DNA of 64,000 nucleotides from Amyelois transitella (taxonomy: Eukaryota > Arthropoda > Insecta > Lepidoptera > Pyralidae), in contig NC_083514.1 in assembly GCF_032362555.1 (NCBI RefSeq), forward strand, positions 5,441,001 to 5,505,000. The letters run 5' to 3'. The notes under the pieces are model-generated. The model was given only the letters and a program-made list of their open reading frames with translations. It had not been told where the DNA came from and did no database searches. How positions within the stretch are numbered: the first letter of the stretch is position 1; every line of letters begins with the position of its first letter. A program made the position numbers and the translations under genes. Shown here piece after piece: positions 25,163-37,240 of this stretch.

Positions 25163-25436
25163 AATAACATCTATACTAATATTATAAAGCTGAAGAGTTT
25201 GTTTGTTTGTTTGTACGCGCTAATCTCAGGAACTACTGGTTCGTATTGAATAATTATTTTTGCTTTGAATAGACCATTTATCGAGGAAAACTTTAGGCTA
25301 TCACGCTGCAACTATAAGGAGCAAAGAAATAATGGAATATGTAAAAAAACGGGGAAAATTATTTATCCTTGAGGGCTTCAATGATGCCCAAAATAACTAT
25401 TCCACGCGGACAAAGTCGCGGGCATAGCTAGTATAC
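25163..25436 (-). mobile_element. retroelement 3'-end (family R), copy 1
   Basis: Runs from ATCTATACTAATATTATAAA through a GTTTGTTTGT stretch to GCGGACAAAGTCGCGGGC and AGCTAGTA. It is the reverse complement of the copy at 60496-60845; a third copy lies at 49268-49510. The edges 'ctatactaatattataaa' and 'tactagctgtgcccgcg' are typical of short RTE-like LINE ends. Confidence 0.7.
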
Positions 25437-26447
25437 AATATACATACTAAGTCAGAAGGAAAACATGACTGATAACGTTTAGCCGAAACTAATGAGCCGA
25501 AATTAAATAGGCTTATGCCTTAAGGAAGTCCAGCGAGCAATTTTTGAAGTTGCTGCACGAATGGGAATTGACTAGATTTAGGATCCGCGCGAGGTGGGCT
25601 GCTGACATATTATTAGATACTATAGTGATGATACTCATTAAAGTATTGTTCTCATATTGTATTCCTTGGAGGCATTTAAGGATAATGACGGTTCCTGACT
25701 GCTTGTCTCTGCGACAAGGTGGCCCTTCAGGATTGATCAGGATTATACTGGTAAGATTTCGTAATTTGATGACATGCTTCGATTCTTTAAGCACTTGTAT
25801 CACAAAAATCAAACTCAACAAAACCGAACCTAATTTTGTGCTTATTGTATTAAAAAATTGTGATTCATATCGAAAACTTATTCAATGATTTGATTGAATT
25901 CGCTATTCCTGGCAACATATTACTTGCAGACATAGTTTTAGAAACTCCATAGGATCGATCTTGATGAAGTTAAACAATTGCCCTCATCCGACCGTCGTAG
26001 TTAAGCGATTGACATCACTTGCCTCGTAAGGCAACTTCTCACTTATATAATGTTTGATATAACTGTTTATCTAATAGAATGTGGTCCTAGATTCGAAAAA
26101 GCAATTTTAGCTATATTTCCTACACTGCTGATAGATAGCACTTAATAGAAGTTCAATAGTTGAGTTTGGCATTGTTGACTATTTCACTACAAATGTATGA
26201 AAAACTTTAATATTAGATATGTTAATGCCAACTTTAATATCATACTTTGTCACTAAATTAATCACAACCAAATAGAAATTAAATGAATCTTTATCAGGCA
26301 AAATTCCCACCATCCAAAAACGAAGAACAGCGGTTTTCTGCTTCACTCAGTAACTCACTTCAGATAAATGTAAGTATTTTACCTAAGTATATTTATTTTT
26401 ACTTCTGCATGAATACATGTAAAATGAAGTTGGGTGTATTTTTATGC

Positions 26448-26715
26448 AAATACTAGCTTTTGCCCGCGGCTTCGCCTACGTTAATTTCGCTTCCATAAAA
26501 AGATTGCTTAGATTAAGAGCCTTGCATTGACATAAACTAATATTATGCAAAAAAATAGATGTGCCTACGTGAGTGCGTGTTTGAGGATGCTATTCAATCA
26601 TGCAAATTCAACTGGATAGATTTTGATGAAACTTACGTACACGGGAAGAATAATGCCTGGAATAGAACATAACTTATTTTTCCTACAAAAGCAAAGTCCC
26701 GGGGGCGCAGTTGTT
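26448..26715 (+). mobile_element. retroelement 3'-end fragment
   Basis: Begins TACTAGCTTTTGCCCGCGGC and runs through CTTCGCCTACGTTAATTTCG. It is truncated or degenerate downstream, with no coding remnant visible. Confidence 0.55.
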
Positions 26716-27011
26716 AAAAAACGAATAAATTCTAAAGACAAAAAAAGGTAAGTATAATAATGGAAGTAAGTACTGGCGAAACTAAAATTACTTAATTAAA
26801 ACTTAATTAATCAAAAATTTTGCCGGCGGCTACAATCGTGTTATTTCTTAAATTCTCATGAGGCGCCATCTCGTATCGGGTGGTCAAAAAATAAATACCT
26901 AAACCACGGGAACTAAATCAATAAACAAAGCATAATGAATTAAATCAATAAAATGCTATTTTTTTAATCATTATCATCATTTTTCATTATAATAAACATA
27001 AGAATTAATTA

Positions 27012-27285
27012 TTTATGGTGCCGTGTGGTTCCCGGCACCAACACAAAAAAGAATAGGACCACTCCAGCTCTTTTCCATGGATGTCGTAAAAGGCGACTAA
27101 GGGATAGGCTTACAAACTTGGGATTCTTTTTTAGGCGTTGGGTTAGCAACCTGTCACTATTTGAATCTCAATTCTATCATTAAGCCAAATAGCTGAACGT
27201 GGCCATTCAGCCTTTTTAAGACTGTTGGCTCTGTCTACCCCGCAAGGGATATAGACGTGACCATATGTATGTATGTATGTATAAT
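27012..27285 (+). mobile_element. abundant interspersed repeat (family A), near full length
   Basis: Runs from TGCCGTGTGGTTCCCGGCAC through ATGTCGTAAAAGGCGACTAAG, CAACCTGTCACTATTTGAATC and GCTGAACGTGGCCATTCAG to CTACCCCGCAAGGGATATAG, then an (ATGT)n tail. It has no open frame. About 270 bp with a microsatellite tail suggests a SINE, or the 3' end of a LINE. I do not know the family name. Confidence 0.8.
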
Positions 27286-27294
27286 TATTTATAG

Positions 27295-27489
27295 CTTTTT
27301 ATATCGATTCAAATCAAAAATGACGAAGTTCCATACAAACTTGCACCCCCTATTTCATCCCCTTGGGATAGAATTTCAGGATAAAAAGTAGCCTATATTC
27401 TAATCCAGGTTACTAACTATATCTGTGCCGAATTTCGTTCAGATCCGTTCGGTAGATTTTGCGTGATGCGCGTACAAACATACAGACAG

Positions 27490-27523
<34 letters not shown>

Positions 27524-27530
27524 AAAAATT
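27295..27530 (+). mobile_element. retroelement 3'-end with (GACA)n microsatellite
   Basis: The block reads AAGTAGCCTATATTCTAATC, CTGTGCCGAATTTCGTTCAG, ATCCGTTCGGTAGATTTTGC and GTGATGCGCGTACAAACATA, ending in a GACA tandem array (about 27480-27523). The small open frame across the array is repeat-derived. Confidence 0.65.
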
Positions 27531-29544
27531 CTAAAAAAATTGTTTTGGCTTCTATTGACCCTAAAAAGACCCCTTATAATTTTTTTTCTTAAATATCTTC
27601 AATGTACAGACAAAGTTGAGTTACAGTTTTATTATATGTATGGATAAGCTAGAAATTTTACTCTAAAGGAAATTCATTTTGCAAATTTATACTTGCAACT
27701 TGTTTCCGCAAACCTCAACCGCGTGAAGAGCGTTATCTAAATTGCGCAGGCTGAGTGGTGGCAGGCAATGGCCGTCAAGAGTCCTAGCCTTTGGACGGAG
27801 TGCTCACAGTTTGGAAGCCCTAATGAGGTTTAAATATATGAGTGTCCTATCTTTATATACTAATATAACTATTTAGATATGTAAAACATTTGCATTTGGT
27901 TTAGTTACTGACTGGTAGGCAAGAACAGCAGAAAGTTCTTGGGAAGCGTAGGGAAACACTAAGAAAGAAAAAGTATTTTTTTACATGGGTGATGTTGCAT
28001 GGATCTTATCTAGTATTAAAAAGAGATAAATAAAATCGTGTTTCTTAAACAAAGATGCGGAAAATATGGAAAACATGTTGCCCCTACTTCGTTGATTAAA
28101 GTCAATAAGTCAATAATATATTTTTGTTTAAATACCTTTACTACAAAAACAAAAGAAATATTCAATAGTGAAAATGTTTTTAGTAGTATAAGAAACCTTT
28201 TATGCCATAGTAAAAGTTTTATAAGATTTAACAACAAGAGAATATAAATATGATCGTATATTTTTACACAAAGCTTTTACCTAGAATAGAAAGGGTAGGA
28301 CATAGAACTAGACGGCACAGATTAATCCTATTATCAAACTTCCCCCGCTGGAATATAAAGCAATCTGGTGCTGTAGATACGTTGCTAGGTAGGTAGATAG
28401 GTATAACTCAATATTCTTTGAGTTGAGGCTGAGACTTGGGAGAAAAGAATTATCATGCACGATCTTATAAACCTGGTCATTTTTTACGCTAAGTATCTAC
28501 TTATTTCTTTATTAAAATTATTTCTTGGTTTTTGAGAATTTGTTTGTTAATCAGCAATGGTATTAATTACACATTGTTACACGAATAAACTAGTGAATAT
28601 TGGACTAAGTCATACCTCGATTTTCACCTTTTGAAAAGGACCACTAGCACGCTAGTCAACTACGGTTTCAAACTAAGTCGAACGAAGGCTTTGTATATTT
28701 ACACAGTTAGGAACAAAGACGATGTAGGTATTCTCCCTTTTCTTATTTTAACCTATCAGTATACTCGTATACCTTATTCATAATTTTCTAACAGAATTAA
28801 TAATTACCCAGCGCCTTCCGTCTATTTTTATTACGAGATTTAATTTTGAAGTTTATCTACTTACAAGTTCGTGAAGAAACAACGTGAAACATTAGTCTTC
28901 ATTGGCGTCTTGAGGAGTGATCATATTTCTTTAAGAAATTTCCACGTAATCGAATGCTTGCTTAGGAGCCGAGGCAGAAACAACTTGCTGCGGGTGTCAA
29001 GTTTCTTTAAATAAATACGAACTTGAGAAATAACTCCACAAATTACCAAGGTACGAATAAGTGTCAGTTCAATGACAATACAGTATACAATGAGTCATTA
29101 TAATATGTTGTTGCCAATTACACACAAAACGTACGATCGCGTTCATATCTGCAGTCATAGTTTTAAAATTCTTACGGGTTAAAATAGCGTGCACTGTGGT
29201 TCCAGTAGATACACACACACATGCATATTTAAAAAGAATAAATATTCCATCAAATGAATACGGTCTTTAATACCAATGATTACTAAGTAAAACAGTTTAT
29301 TATTCTATGACATATAACAAAACAAAACAGAAAGAGACGGTAATCAACGATGGCCGAACTGGGCCCGATAATTGTCGATCGAGATATCGTCGTCTCTCAT
29401 TATTTGCATAAGATTTGCCTATAGAGGGAAGCCTGCGACTGCCAGACTTATGTCAATTCGATAAGGTTGAAAGTTTGTCTGCACACGTCCCTAACATAGG
29501 TAGTGGTTCCTTTGAAAGTTAGTGGGTAGCAATTTTATTACTTC

Positions 29545-29595
29545 GTGTGAGCAAGTGAGATCTAAGATATATTAAATCATCTCGCTTGCTCACAC
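29545..29595. repeat. 16-bp inverted repeat hairpin
   Basis: GTGTGAGCAAGTGAGA (29545-29560) pairs with TCTCGCTTGCTCACAC (29580-29595) with one mismatch across a 19-base loop. Intergenic; no associated gene. Confidence 0.65.
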
Positions 29596-30009
29596 TCGCT
29601 TGTTCTAGTTACTAGCGTTACTTGGATTCCGAAATTATTCAAGGATTTTTTTTTGTCTATTTAAAAAAAAAATTGTGTTACTGACAATTTTTAATGTTTC
29701 AAGGTGCCATTTGAACTAAGTAACTGACTGACTAACTAACTAACTGATATCTAAGAATTACAATACCCGTGTCTTCAAACACGGAAATCAGCAAGAAATA
29801 TGATCAAAATAAAACATTCAATAATTAAAATTAGTAAATTTTATTGAAACAGTTTACCTATAGTTTTGTTTACATATCGATGATTATATAAAGCTATACA
29901 TACAGCATATTACACTAATTATATCATCTACTTATCTTCTGTTATTAAGGTTACAGCTTAATTATTCGTTTTCATAAAGAAAAGATATTGAAGCTGTCCT
30001 TAAAATACT

Positions 30010-30720
30010 ATCTAAGTAATTAGTGGTTTTAATATAAACTGGCAGAACCTTTCACGCACTATATGGACTCGATGCACAGGGCAGTTGTCTTGCACAAATG
30101 ATATTGTTGGCATATCATCAATCGGACAAATACACCGCACAGTTGGTAACATGGTTTCTTCCAGCACTTGCACATAATGAGCAGCTGTAGCGCGTCCTGC
30201 TATCCACACCTGTTCCCCAGGTCCATCAGCACTCATCCAGCCCCACATATTTACAGATTTACGTCCAGACTCCATCTTTGGCCCAATATTTTTTCTTCAT
30301 ACCGAGTTGCATTTCTTCGCCATAAATGAAGCCTACCGTGTTGCGATGACGTAAACGAACTTTTCGTCCGTAAATATTGCTTTTTTCCAGTCAAAATCCA
30401 AATACTGCCGAGCAAATTCTAAATGTTTTTGCTTCTTTATTTCGGATAAATACGGCTTTCTTGCTGGCTGTCTGTGGTGTAGTCCCTCACGGTGCAATCT
30501 CGACGAACAGTAACCACTGATGTGTCGAACTGTTCCGCAAATGTTCTGGTCGGTATGAAGCCATTATTTTCGTACTGATCCAGCATGGATCTCCGCTGTG
30601 TGGCGTGTCGCTGTGTTGATTAGCGGACGACGGCCACTGCGCGGCGACTTTTACTTACACTACCCTCTTCTTGATGGCGCGTTACCCAACGCTTTACCGC
30701 TTGTTGTTTATTGTGTTATT
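30010..30720 (-). pseudogene. degenerate mariner/Tc1-type transposase
   Basis: The longest open piece (30012-30275) includes SVNMWGWMSADGPGEQVWI and SFVQDNCPVHR, typical of the DDE/D core of Tc1/mariner-like transposases. Upstream on the minus strand, in changing frames and with stops, further recognisable pieces occur: VKRWVTRHQEEGSVSKSRR near 30685, RTFAEQFDTSVVTVRRDC near 30530, LEFARQYLDFDWKKAIFTDE near 30380. Several frameshifts and stops show it is inactive. No terminal inverted repeats were located with confidence. Confidence 0.78.
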
Positions 30721-31154
30721 TGTGTGAATGTGTGAGTGACAGCGGTGAGTGCAAGCTATAAAGTTTTGCGAACTATGACTGCAATTATGAACGCGACCGT
30801 ACATAAATATGTATGTACCTTTCTGTGTGTGTATATGTATGCGGGTGATATACGTTTCTATGAGGTTCACCATAATTCATATGTTCATTGATTCAATAAT
30901 TTATAGTTATCATTATGTTTTAACTAAAGTAGTTGCAGGAGGTACATAGTGGCCGATATCACCGAAGTCACAGATTAGGCTGGAAAAATAGCATAATTTT
31001 AGAGTGGAAAAATGGTTGGAACGAGTTCTAGAAAGTAAGAAAAAAAAGAAAGTACCTAAATGAAACACGTTATGTCAGCTAAAATCCAGGAGCACAGACA
31101 GTTTACAGTAAAAAGGCATCATGCCATCATCATTCCATGTAAGCATTTTATTCC

Positions 31155-31190
31155 AGGTTTAATGAGTCATAATGATGACTTATTAAACCC
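31155..31190. repeat. 14-bp inverted repeat
   Basis: GTTTAATGAGTCAT and ATGACTTATTAAAC pair with one mismatch around a three-base loop. Isolated in intergenic DNA. Confidence 0.5.
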
Positions 31191-31785
31191 GCTTACTTGG
31201 AACTTGGAATCGAAATGCATGTTAGAGTTTTAATACGTGTCCGTTCCGCCAACCAAAGACATCTAGCTACACTAACTCAGAGGTTGCTCATTTGCATAGC
31301 AGTAAAAAGTAGAGAAGTAATAAAAAGAAAATACCTTAAAAAACATGATATTTTTTCGATAACAAGCAACTAAAGATAAAACAATAAGACAAAGAGCGCT
31401 CACGATCAACAGATGAGTAGCTGGGATAGTGAATTTGTGTGACTACGCTGCTTAGGAAAAAAGAAGTGATTTTGTATTCATTTTCTTTCTAAGTTCTTGA
31501 TTCGGATCACTAAAACCGAAAAGTGCATTTGACTGATTTATGTCTTTTAATTTAAAAAAAACAGTTAAATAAATCCTTTGCTATAAAAGCACACTCTTGT
31601 TGAAAGAATGCACCATAATTCTTCTTACAGCCGAAGCGGTATGGAACGACTACCGCCTGAGCACACCCACATCGCGCCCTGAATTCCTAATAAGTCTGAC
31701 CATGGTCAACTTAAAGATAGGACAGATGTGATTTTCAGTACAAACCAAAAAGTAATAACAGCTTTTAACAGCTAGTAAGGCGATG

Positions 31786-31925
31786 AGCGAGCAACCTATC
31801 ACTATTTGAATCTCAATTCTATCATTAAGCCAAATAGCTGAACGTGGCCATTCAGTCTTTTCAAGCCTGTCGGCTCTGTCTACCCCGCAAGGCATATAGA
31901 CGTGACCCTATGTATGTACGTAGTC
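31786..31925 (+). mobile_element. family A repeat, 5'-truncated (part 1 of composite unit)
   Basis: Carries CACTATTTGAATCTCAATTC through CTACCCCGCAAGGCATATAG and runs directly into the tRNA-like block at 31930. The same junction occurs at about 36520-36545. Confidence 0.75.
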
Positions 31926-31929
31926 TAAT

Positions 31930-32265
31930 TTCGACACCACCGCAACGGCCTCGATGGTCCAGTGGTTGGCGCGTGAGACTGTGAAGTTGGCGGTCCAAGT
32001 TCGAGCCCCAACAAAAACAAGATGTTTTTTTATAATTCAAAATGTTTTTTTTGTGTTTGAGTATTTTATTTTTAAAAATCAGAAAATCAAAATACTACAT
32101 ATTAATAAAACGGTAAAAATATTTTGTCTGTACATTTAGTATTTTGACTGAAACGACGAGACGATTTTTACATTTTTTGTATGCCTGTCTGTATCTGACT
32201 GTATGATCAAGATTCCACCCGAAATTTACGCGGACGAAGTCGCGGGCAACAGCTGGTGTTTACAT
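31930..32265 (+). mobile_element. tRNA-headed element fused to a family C tail (parts 2 and 3 of composite unit)
   Basis: The head 31940-32015 has A-box-like TGGTCCAGTGGTTGGCGCG and B-box-like GGTCCAAGTTCGAGCCC. A T-rich linker follows, then GTATTTTATTTTTAAAAATC and the family C motif (GTCTGTACATTTAGTATTTT). It ends with ACGCGGACGAAGTCGCGGGC. A second copy with the same order of parts is 36535-36885. Confidence 0.7.
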
Positions 32266-32608
32266 AAGTACGAATAATTAGAAATAACCTGGGAAACACA
32301 AAATTTTCATGATATTCCCTAGGCAGAAATCTTGTTCGGCGATGAATAGTATCGTACGTATATAGCTTAACTAAATAAACATGCCCGTTTCCGTCGCGGC
32401 TATCTTTCTATATCTTTTTGTTTTTTGTCCTGTACAACTAACTTTGTGCCACAAACTGAAAGCAAAAATATAATTTCGCCATTCATAATTCTTTGCGCTA
32501 TATTTTTTACAAAAAGTGGCCATCGAACCTCGATATAAAAATAATTTATTTTCCATTCATTAAAAAAATATTAAATATAAAATTTAATTGGCCTATATTG
32601 GTATCAAC

Positions 32609-32645
32609 TGATTTTTCAAGGTATAAAATACCTTGAAAATCGGTT
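32609..32645. repeat. short near-perfect inverted repeat
   Basis: ATTTTTCAAGGTAT and ATACCTTGAAAAT are reverse complements around an AAA loop; flanking bases extend the pairing imperfectly. Confidence 0.6.
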
Positions 32646-33892
32646 AAGTACCTACATAAATACAGAAAATACCACAAATTGTAAGAATCAATTGTTAAAC
32701 ATCTAATGACTCGTCGATATTGAGCGTTGTACTCAATTCAAAACTTCGTAAATAATGACCCTGCCTGTTAAAAGAGTGGTTTATATATATTCTCATATAC
32801 ATAATACAAGTCTATCCCTAAGTCGCCTTCTACGACATCCATTTTAGTAAAAAAAAAATGTTAAGGGTGGACAACCCTTATCACTAAGGGGTATGAAAAA
32901 TAGATGTTGGCCGATTCTCTGACCTACTCAATATGCTCACAAAATTTCATGAGAATCGGTCAAGCCATTTCGGAGGAGTACGGGAACGAACATTATAAAA
33001 CGAGATTATATATATGATGTATGTAATATCACCGTTTTACATACCTACTTGGATAAAAGTAAGTATGCATGCCTTTAATAAATAATTCGTAAGCAACACA
33101 TCTATATCATAATTTTAAAATTCTGTTTCTGCGTGAATACGAGACTTCTTGTGATTGTTCCGAATCAAATTAGCGTCTGATAAATTAGCTGTCTGCCATT
33201 TTCCAAGGTTGAGAGACTGGTAGAAAAGAAATACAGCTAAACGCAGCCTTTTAGTCTTTTCCAGACTGTTGTAGGTACTTACGTTTATATCCAAATATCT
33301 CTAACCAGCTTCCTACACCAAGTATACTCGTACCTACGGCTGTCCGTTATTTGGCAGTCTGTCGATAAACATTTTATTCATATTTTCCATAATTATCATT
33401 ATCAGCTCACACGTTCATAAAATTATCAAGTGTATCTACATTAAAAGTTATAATAGACACTAAGTTTGATTAATTACGAATTAATTCAACTGAGGTTTAG
33501 TGTGTGGTGTGATTGGATTTCCATGATAATAAAAGATTATATTTAATTTGCTATTTTCGAAGTTTTATTCGTCCCCACATAGAGTGTAAAAAAGTTATTC
33601 ATTTTGCCCTCAGGACCGTAAAATATGAATAAAACCTGTCTTTGATCTCCAAAAACGTCGCTTTATAAATTATTTATTGCCGTTTTATGATATGAGCAGT
33701 TTATGTATAAATCTCAAATAAGTACCTACTTAGATCTACGTAGAGTTGGGTAACGTTATGCGAGCCCGTCAGTTTGGTTTAGCGCTTAGAACTGATAAGG
33801 GTTTCCCTCAACAAGACTATATACATTATCGCATTGAAAAAAAACTTCATCTAAATTCCTGAAATATGAAGTTTGAAGCAATTATGTAAAAC

Positions 33893-33968
33893 ATATACAT
33901 ATATAGGTACATACATATAGTCACGTCTATATGCCTTGCGGGGACGACAGAGTCAACAGTCTTGAAAA
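33893..33968 (-). mobile_element. family A repeat fragment
   Basis: About 75 bp matching CACGTCTATATGCCTTGCGG, then CAGAGTCAACAGTCTTGAAA, with a TACATA-type flank. Truncated on both sides. Confidence 0.65.
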
Positions 33969-34871
33969 GAGATCAATAAGATAATACCTTCTTAAATGTT
34001 TCGAATTCAATAAAAACATACATATCTAGTTTATTTGAAAGTAAACTACATATATTTAACTAATACTGTTACTATATATTAAGCTATTACTGTGCCTAAT
34101 TACAAAGATGCGTTTTGTTCGTGACGAAACCATAATGTATTGTTGTAATTATCGGGTTCGGATTAAAATTACTCAAACAAAAGCCGGTGCTGTAATCAAT
34201 CATTGCATCGGTCAATACAGACATTTAATGAGTTGATAGCGTGCGTCACATCGCAACTGGAAACTATACTGTAAACATTTTTTTTTTCTTTTTGAATTGA
34301 AATTATATTAAAATCTTGATTGACTAATAGAAAAATCACAGCCAAAAGGACTTAGGTACTAGTTTATAATGAAAAGTTTGTACATAGGTTCACTAAGGGT
34401 GTTTGGGAGCAATAAGTAAGGATTTACTGAAATTATTAAACAAAATATTCATACGTGTTTTTGCTAAATTTTAAAAACTATTTTTAACTGAGAGTCATGC
34501 GAGCCTTTGATGCAATTAATAATGATGTAATATTAGTTATCGTATTTTAGAAATACTTATCAACAGTTCATAAAAATTAATGGTAAAATTACTTAGATAC
34601 AAAATAATAACAAAACAAACCAGTAAGTCATTATTTTTGATACAGTCCGCCCACGTAGATTCTTGTTTTATCGAATTTTCAGATAGTATAACATTAATTT
34701 GTTTTCATTTGTGTTGTTTCGCATTTTCCGTCGGCACCGGGGCCTCCTTTCTGAATTCGCAGCTGGCTTCTCCCTAGCTATATAAATTACATTCCAATCC
34801 ACAACTTACAATCTCCCAAATTCATGGCTACTAAATATTTAAAAAAATATTTTGTTATCATTATGTTTATT

Positions 34872-34975
34872 AAATAGCCCTTGCAGGGTAGATAGAGCCA
34901 CCAATCTTAAAAAGACAGCTAGGCTACGTTCAGCTGTTTGTCTTTGTAATAGATTTAAGATTCAAATATGACGGG
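34872..34975 (-). mobile_element. family A repeat, degenerate
   Basis: Recognisable as GCCCTTGCAGGGTAGATAGA, CTTAAAAAGACAGCTAGGCT and ACGTTCAGCTGTTTG. It is more diverged than the other copies, so probably older. Confidence 0.6.
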
Positions 34976-35837
34976 CTCACCATTAACGACATTAGGATAA
35001 CTGAAATTAATCAATTTTACCTCCATGTTTTATCAGTATACCAACTAATTAGTAGATCCTACTGCATAGTATTACTGTTATAATAGATATGAGATAGTAA
35101 TATGAGTACGTGGGTACTTGGATATTTATAACATGGATTAACGAGATCGCCATTAATCTAAACCAAAGCAAAGGATAATCCTGGACCGTTATCACAACGA
35201 TCGTATCTGTTTATTGCATATTAATCAACTTGACCCAATATCTAGTTTAGGACTTGAAGTGTTTAGGTAAGTTAGTATAAATATTATTTTATATAAGGTT
35301 TCCTTTTGCTGAGTTTCGGTTGAAAAATTATTAACTTACCAACACGTTTAATTCTGTTATAAGTTATACTATGAGTTTATAATAGGTTTTTATTACAGAA
35401 TAAAATGACGAAATGCTTAAATTACCGAGTTTATAATCGTATTTTAAATTATTTCCTATTTAAAGTCAGCATTTTAAATAAATTATTAATTACGTCGCAC
35501 GGCCTATGCATTTATCTCTCGATAACCCGAAGACTAGGAATATTTAAATGCCCAACAAAGACAAAAATATGAGAAGAGTGAAACAAAGACAGGAAACTGG
35601 GTTATTCCCCCGTCCAATAAGCAGGTCAGTCAAACTAAATAAATATGGATCGGATAACACAATAACGATACTTCTGAATCCTATTTGATACTTCATTGGA
35701 TTTAATAAAAAGCGATATCGCAATAGCAAAACTTTTACTAATTATAACTTCTACAATACATAATAAGTTTTTGTGTATGCGATCTTTTTTATGACTTTTG
35801 CACTATTCTGATGTACATTAAAAGTGTATTTATTATC

Positions 35838-36175
35838 TATACGTATAATAAAACAGTAAAAATATTTTGTCTGTACATTTAGTATTTTTGACTGAAAGGG
35901 ACACTTAGAATGAATAATAAAAAGCAAAAATATATATTTTTAATTTCTTGTCTGTCTGTATGTATGATCACGATTATCTCAGAAAGTACTGAACCGATTT
36001 ACTTAAAACTTTCTTTGTTTTAACCAATTCGTTGTTTTAACTCAGAAAAACATTTAAAGTTTGTTTCATCAAAATCGGTTCACTAAAAAAAGTTTTCGAC
36101 ATTTGAATGAACTCAAGGCATGAATTCCCCTGCAAATAAGTTACGAAATATAAAATTCATAGTCATTTATCATTG
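35838..36175 (+). mobile_element. interspersed repeat (family C), copy 2
   Basis: Closely matches 24800-25160 (shared TAAAACAGTAAAAATATTTT, ACCGATTTACTTAAAACTTT, GAACTCAAGGCATGA). It lies directly upstream of the family A copy that begins near 36292. Confidence 0.7.
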
Positions 36176-36291
36176 TATGACAGCATAATACCTATAACAT
36201 ATAAATAGATATAAATGAAAATCAGTTTGATAATATTCTGGTTCTGCCGCACATGCGTAATTCTCACGTAAAAAAATTTTTACTTTAGTAC

Positions 36292-36520
36292 CGTGTGGTT
36301 TCCGGCACCAATACAAAAAAAATAGAACCACTCCATCTCTTTCCCATGGAAGTCGTAAAAGGCGACTAAGGTATAGGCTTACAAACTGGATTGGGATGGG
36401 ATTCTTTTTTAGGCTATGGGCAAGCAACCTATCACTATTTGAATCTCAATTCTATCAATAAGACAAATAGCTGAACGTGGCCATTCAGTCTTTTCAAACC
36501 TGTTGGCTCTGTCTATATGT
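36292..36520 (+). mobile_element. family A repeat, near full length (part 1 of second composite unit)
   Basis: Starts TACCGTGTGGTTTCCGGCAC and continues through CGTAAAAGGCGACTAAGG to TTGGCTCTGTCTATATGTAT. The terminal CCCCGCAAGGG portion is deleted. Confidence 0.75.
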
Positions 36521-36529
36521 ATAGATGTA

Positions 36530-36885
36530 GTCTACTTTAATTTCGACACCACCGCAACGGCCTCGATCGTCCAGTGGTTGGCGCGTGAGACTGTGAAGTT
36601 GGCGGTCCAAGTTCGAGCTCCAACAAAAAAAAGATATTTTCTAAAAATATTTTTTTTGTGTTGTTTGAGTATTTTATTTAAAATAACTGAAAATCAAAAT
36701 ACTACTTACAATAAAAAGGGAATAAAAAATAATTTGTCGGTTACATTTAGTATTTTGACTAAAACGAATAGAGATTTTTTTTTTAATTTTTTGTCTGTCT
36801 CTCTGTATCTGATGTGTCTGTATGATCAAGATTCAACTCGTAATTTACGCGGACAAAGTCGCAGGCAACAGTATAATATAAAAGG
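36530..36885 (+). mobile_element. tRNA-headed element with family C tail, second composite unit
   Basis: Matches 31930-32265 in order and sequence: TTTCGACACCACCGCAACGG, TCCAGTGGTTGGCGCGTGAG, GGCGGTCCAAGTTCGAG, then TACATTTAGTATTTTGACT and TTTACGCGGACAAAGTCGC. The 143-codon open frame across it starts in the A part and is not a real gene. Confidence 0.7.
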
Positions 36886-37240
36886 TAAGATAAAAAGCTT
36901 AGTTATACAGTTATACTTCGGTAAGCTTTTTTAAATTACCTTATTTTCAAGTCAAGTAGTATCTTTAATAGACAGGGATTAGGGATTAAGCATCCCAGAT
37001 CAAGCAATATTATGAAAATCTAGGCCATAAATTTAAAATTCGGATGTCTAATCATTTTTTATTTACTTTAGATCTATATTTAATTCAAGTGAACATAAAC
37101 AAATAAAATATCATATTAATAAAATTTTATTGCCACATTCCATTATCATTTTGCCATACCTCCACTTCTCAACTGATAGAGAACAACAAATTTGGTAATC
37201 GTAGAATAAAAAACACCGATGCGCAAATATCTGTGATTGA

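Larger units (their letters stand above)
22262..37240. other. 15-kb gene-free intergenic region
   Basis: No gene model with supporting exon structure was found between the stop of unc-13-4 and the end of the first lipase. The first ~2.5 kb are very AT-rich and include likely 3' UTR of unc-13-4, with AATAAA-type signals just after the stop and near 22774. The rest is a patchwork of retroelement ends, family A repeats, a mariner-like fossil and small inverted repeats, given in separate entries. Confidence 0.6.

Noticed and set aside
25513-25888. Overlapping open frames of 102 and 114 codons on opposite strands
   Set aside because: Neither shows family motifs, splice structure or coding-like composition; the start choice is arbitrary and the region is among repeats.
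27480-27523. CRISPR-like regular repeats
   Set aside because: It is a (GACA)n microsatellite at a retroelement end; no spacers.
28016-28247. Paired open frames on both strands, about 70 codons each
   Set aside because: AT-rich, low-complexity sequence with no homology signal.
31940-32015. Possible tRNA-like gene with TGGTCCAGTGGTTGGCGCG
   Set aside because: It is repeated with the same flanking repeat parts at 36545-36620, so it is the head of a mobile element.
36503-36934. 143-codon open frame
   Set aside because: It runs across the junctions of two interspersed repeats (tRNA-headed block and family C), so it is repeat-derived.
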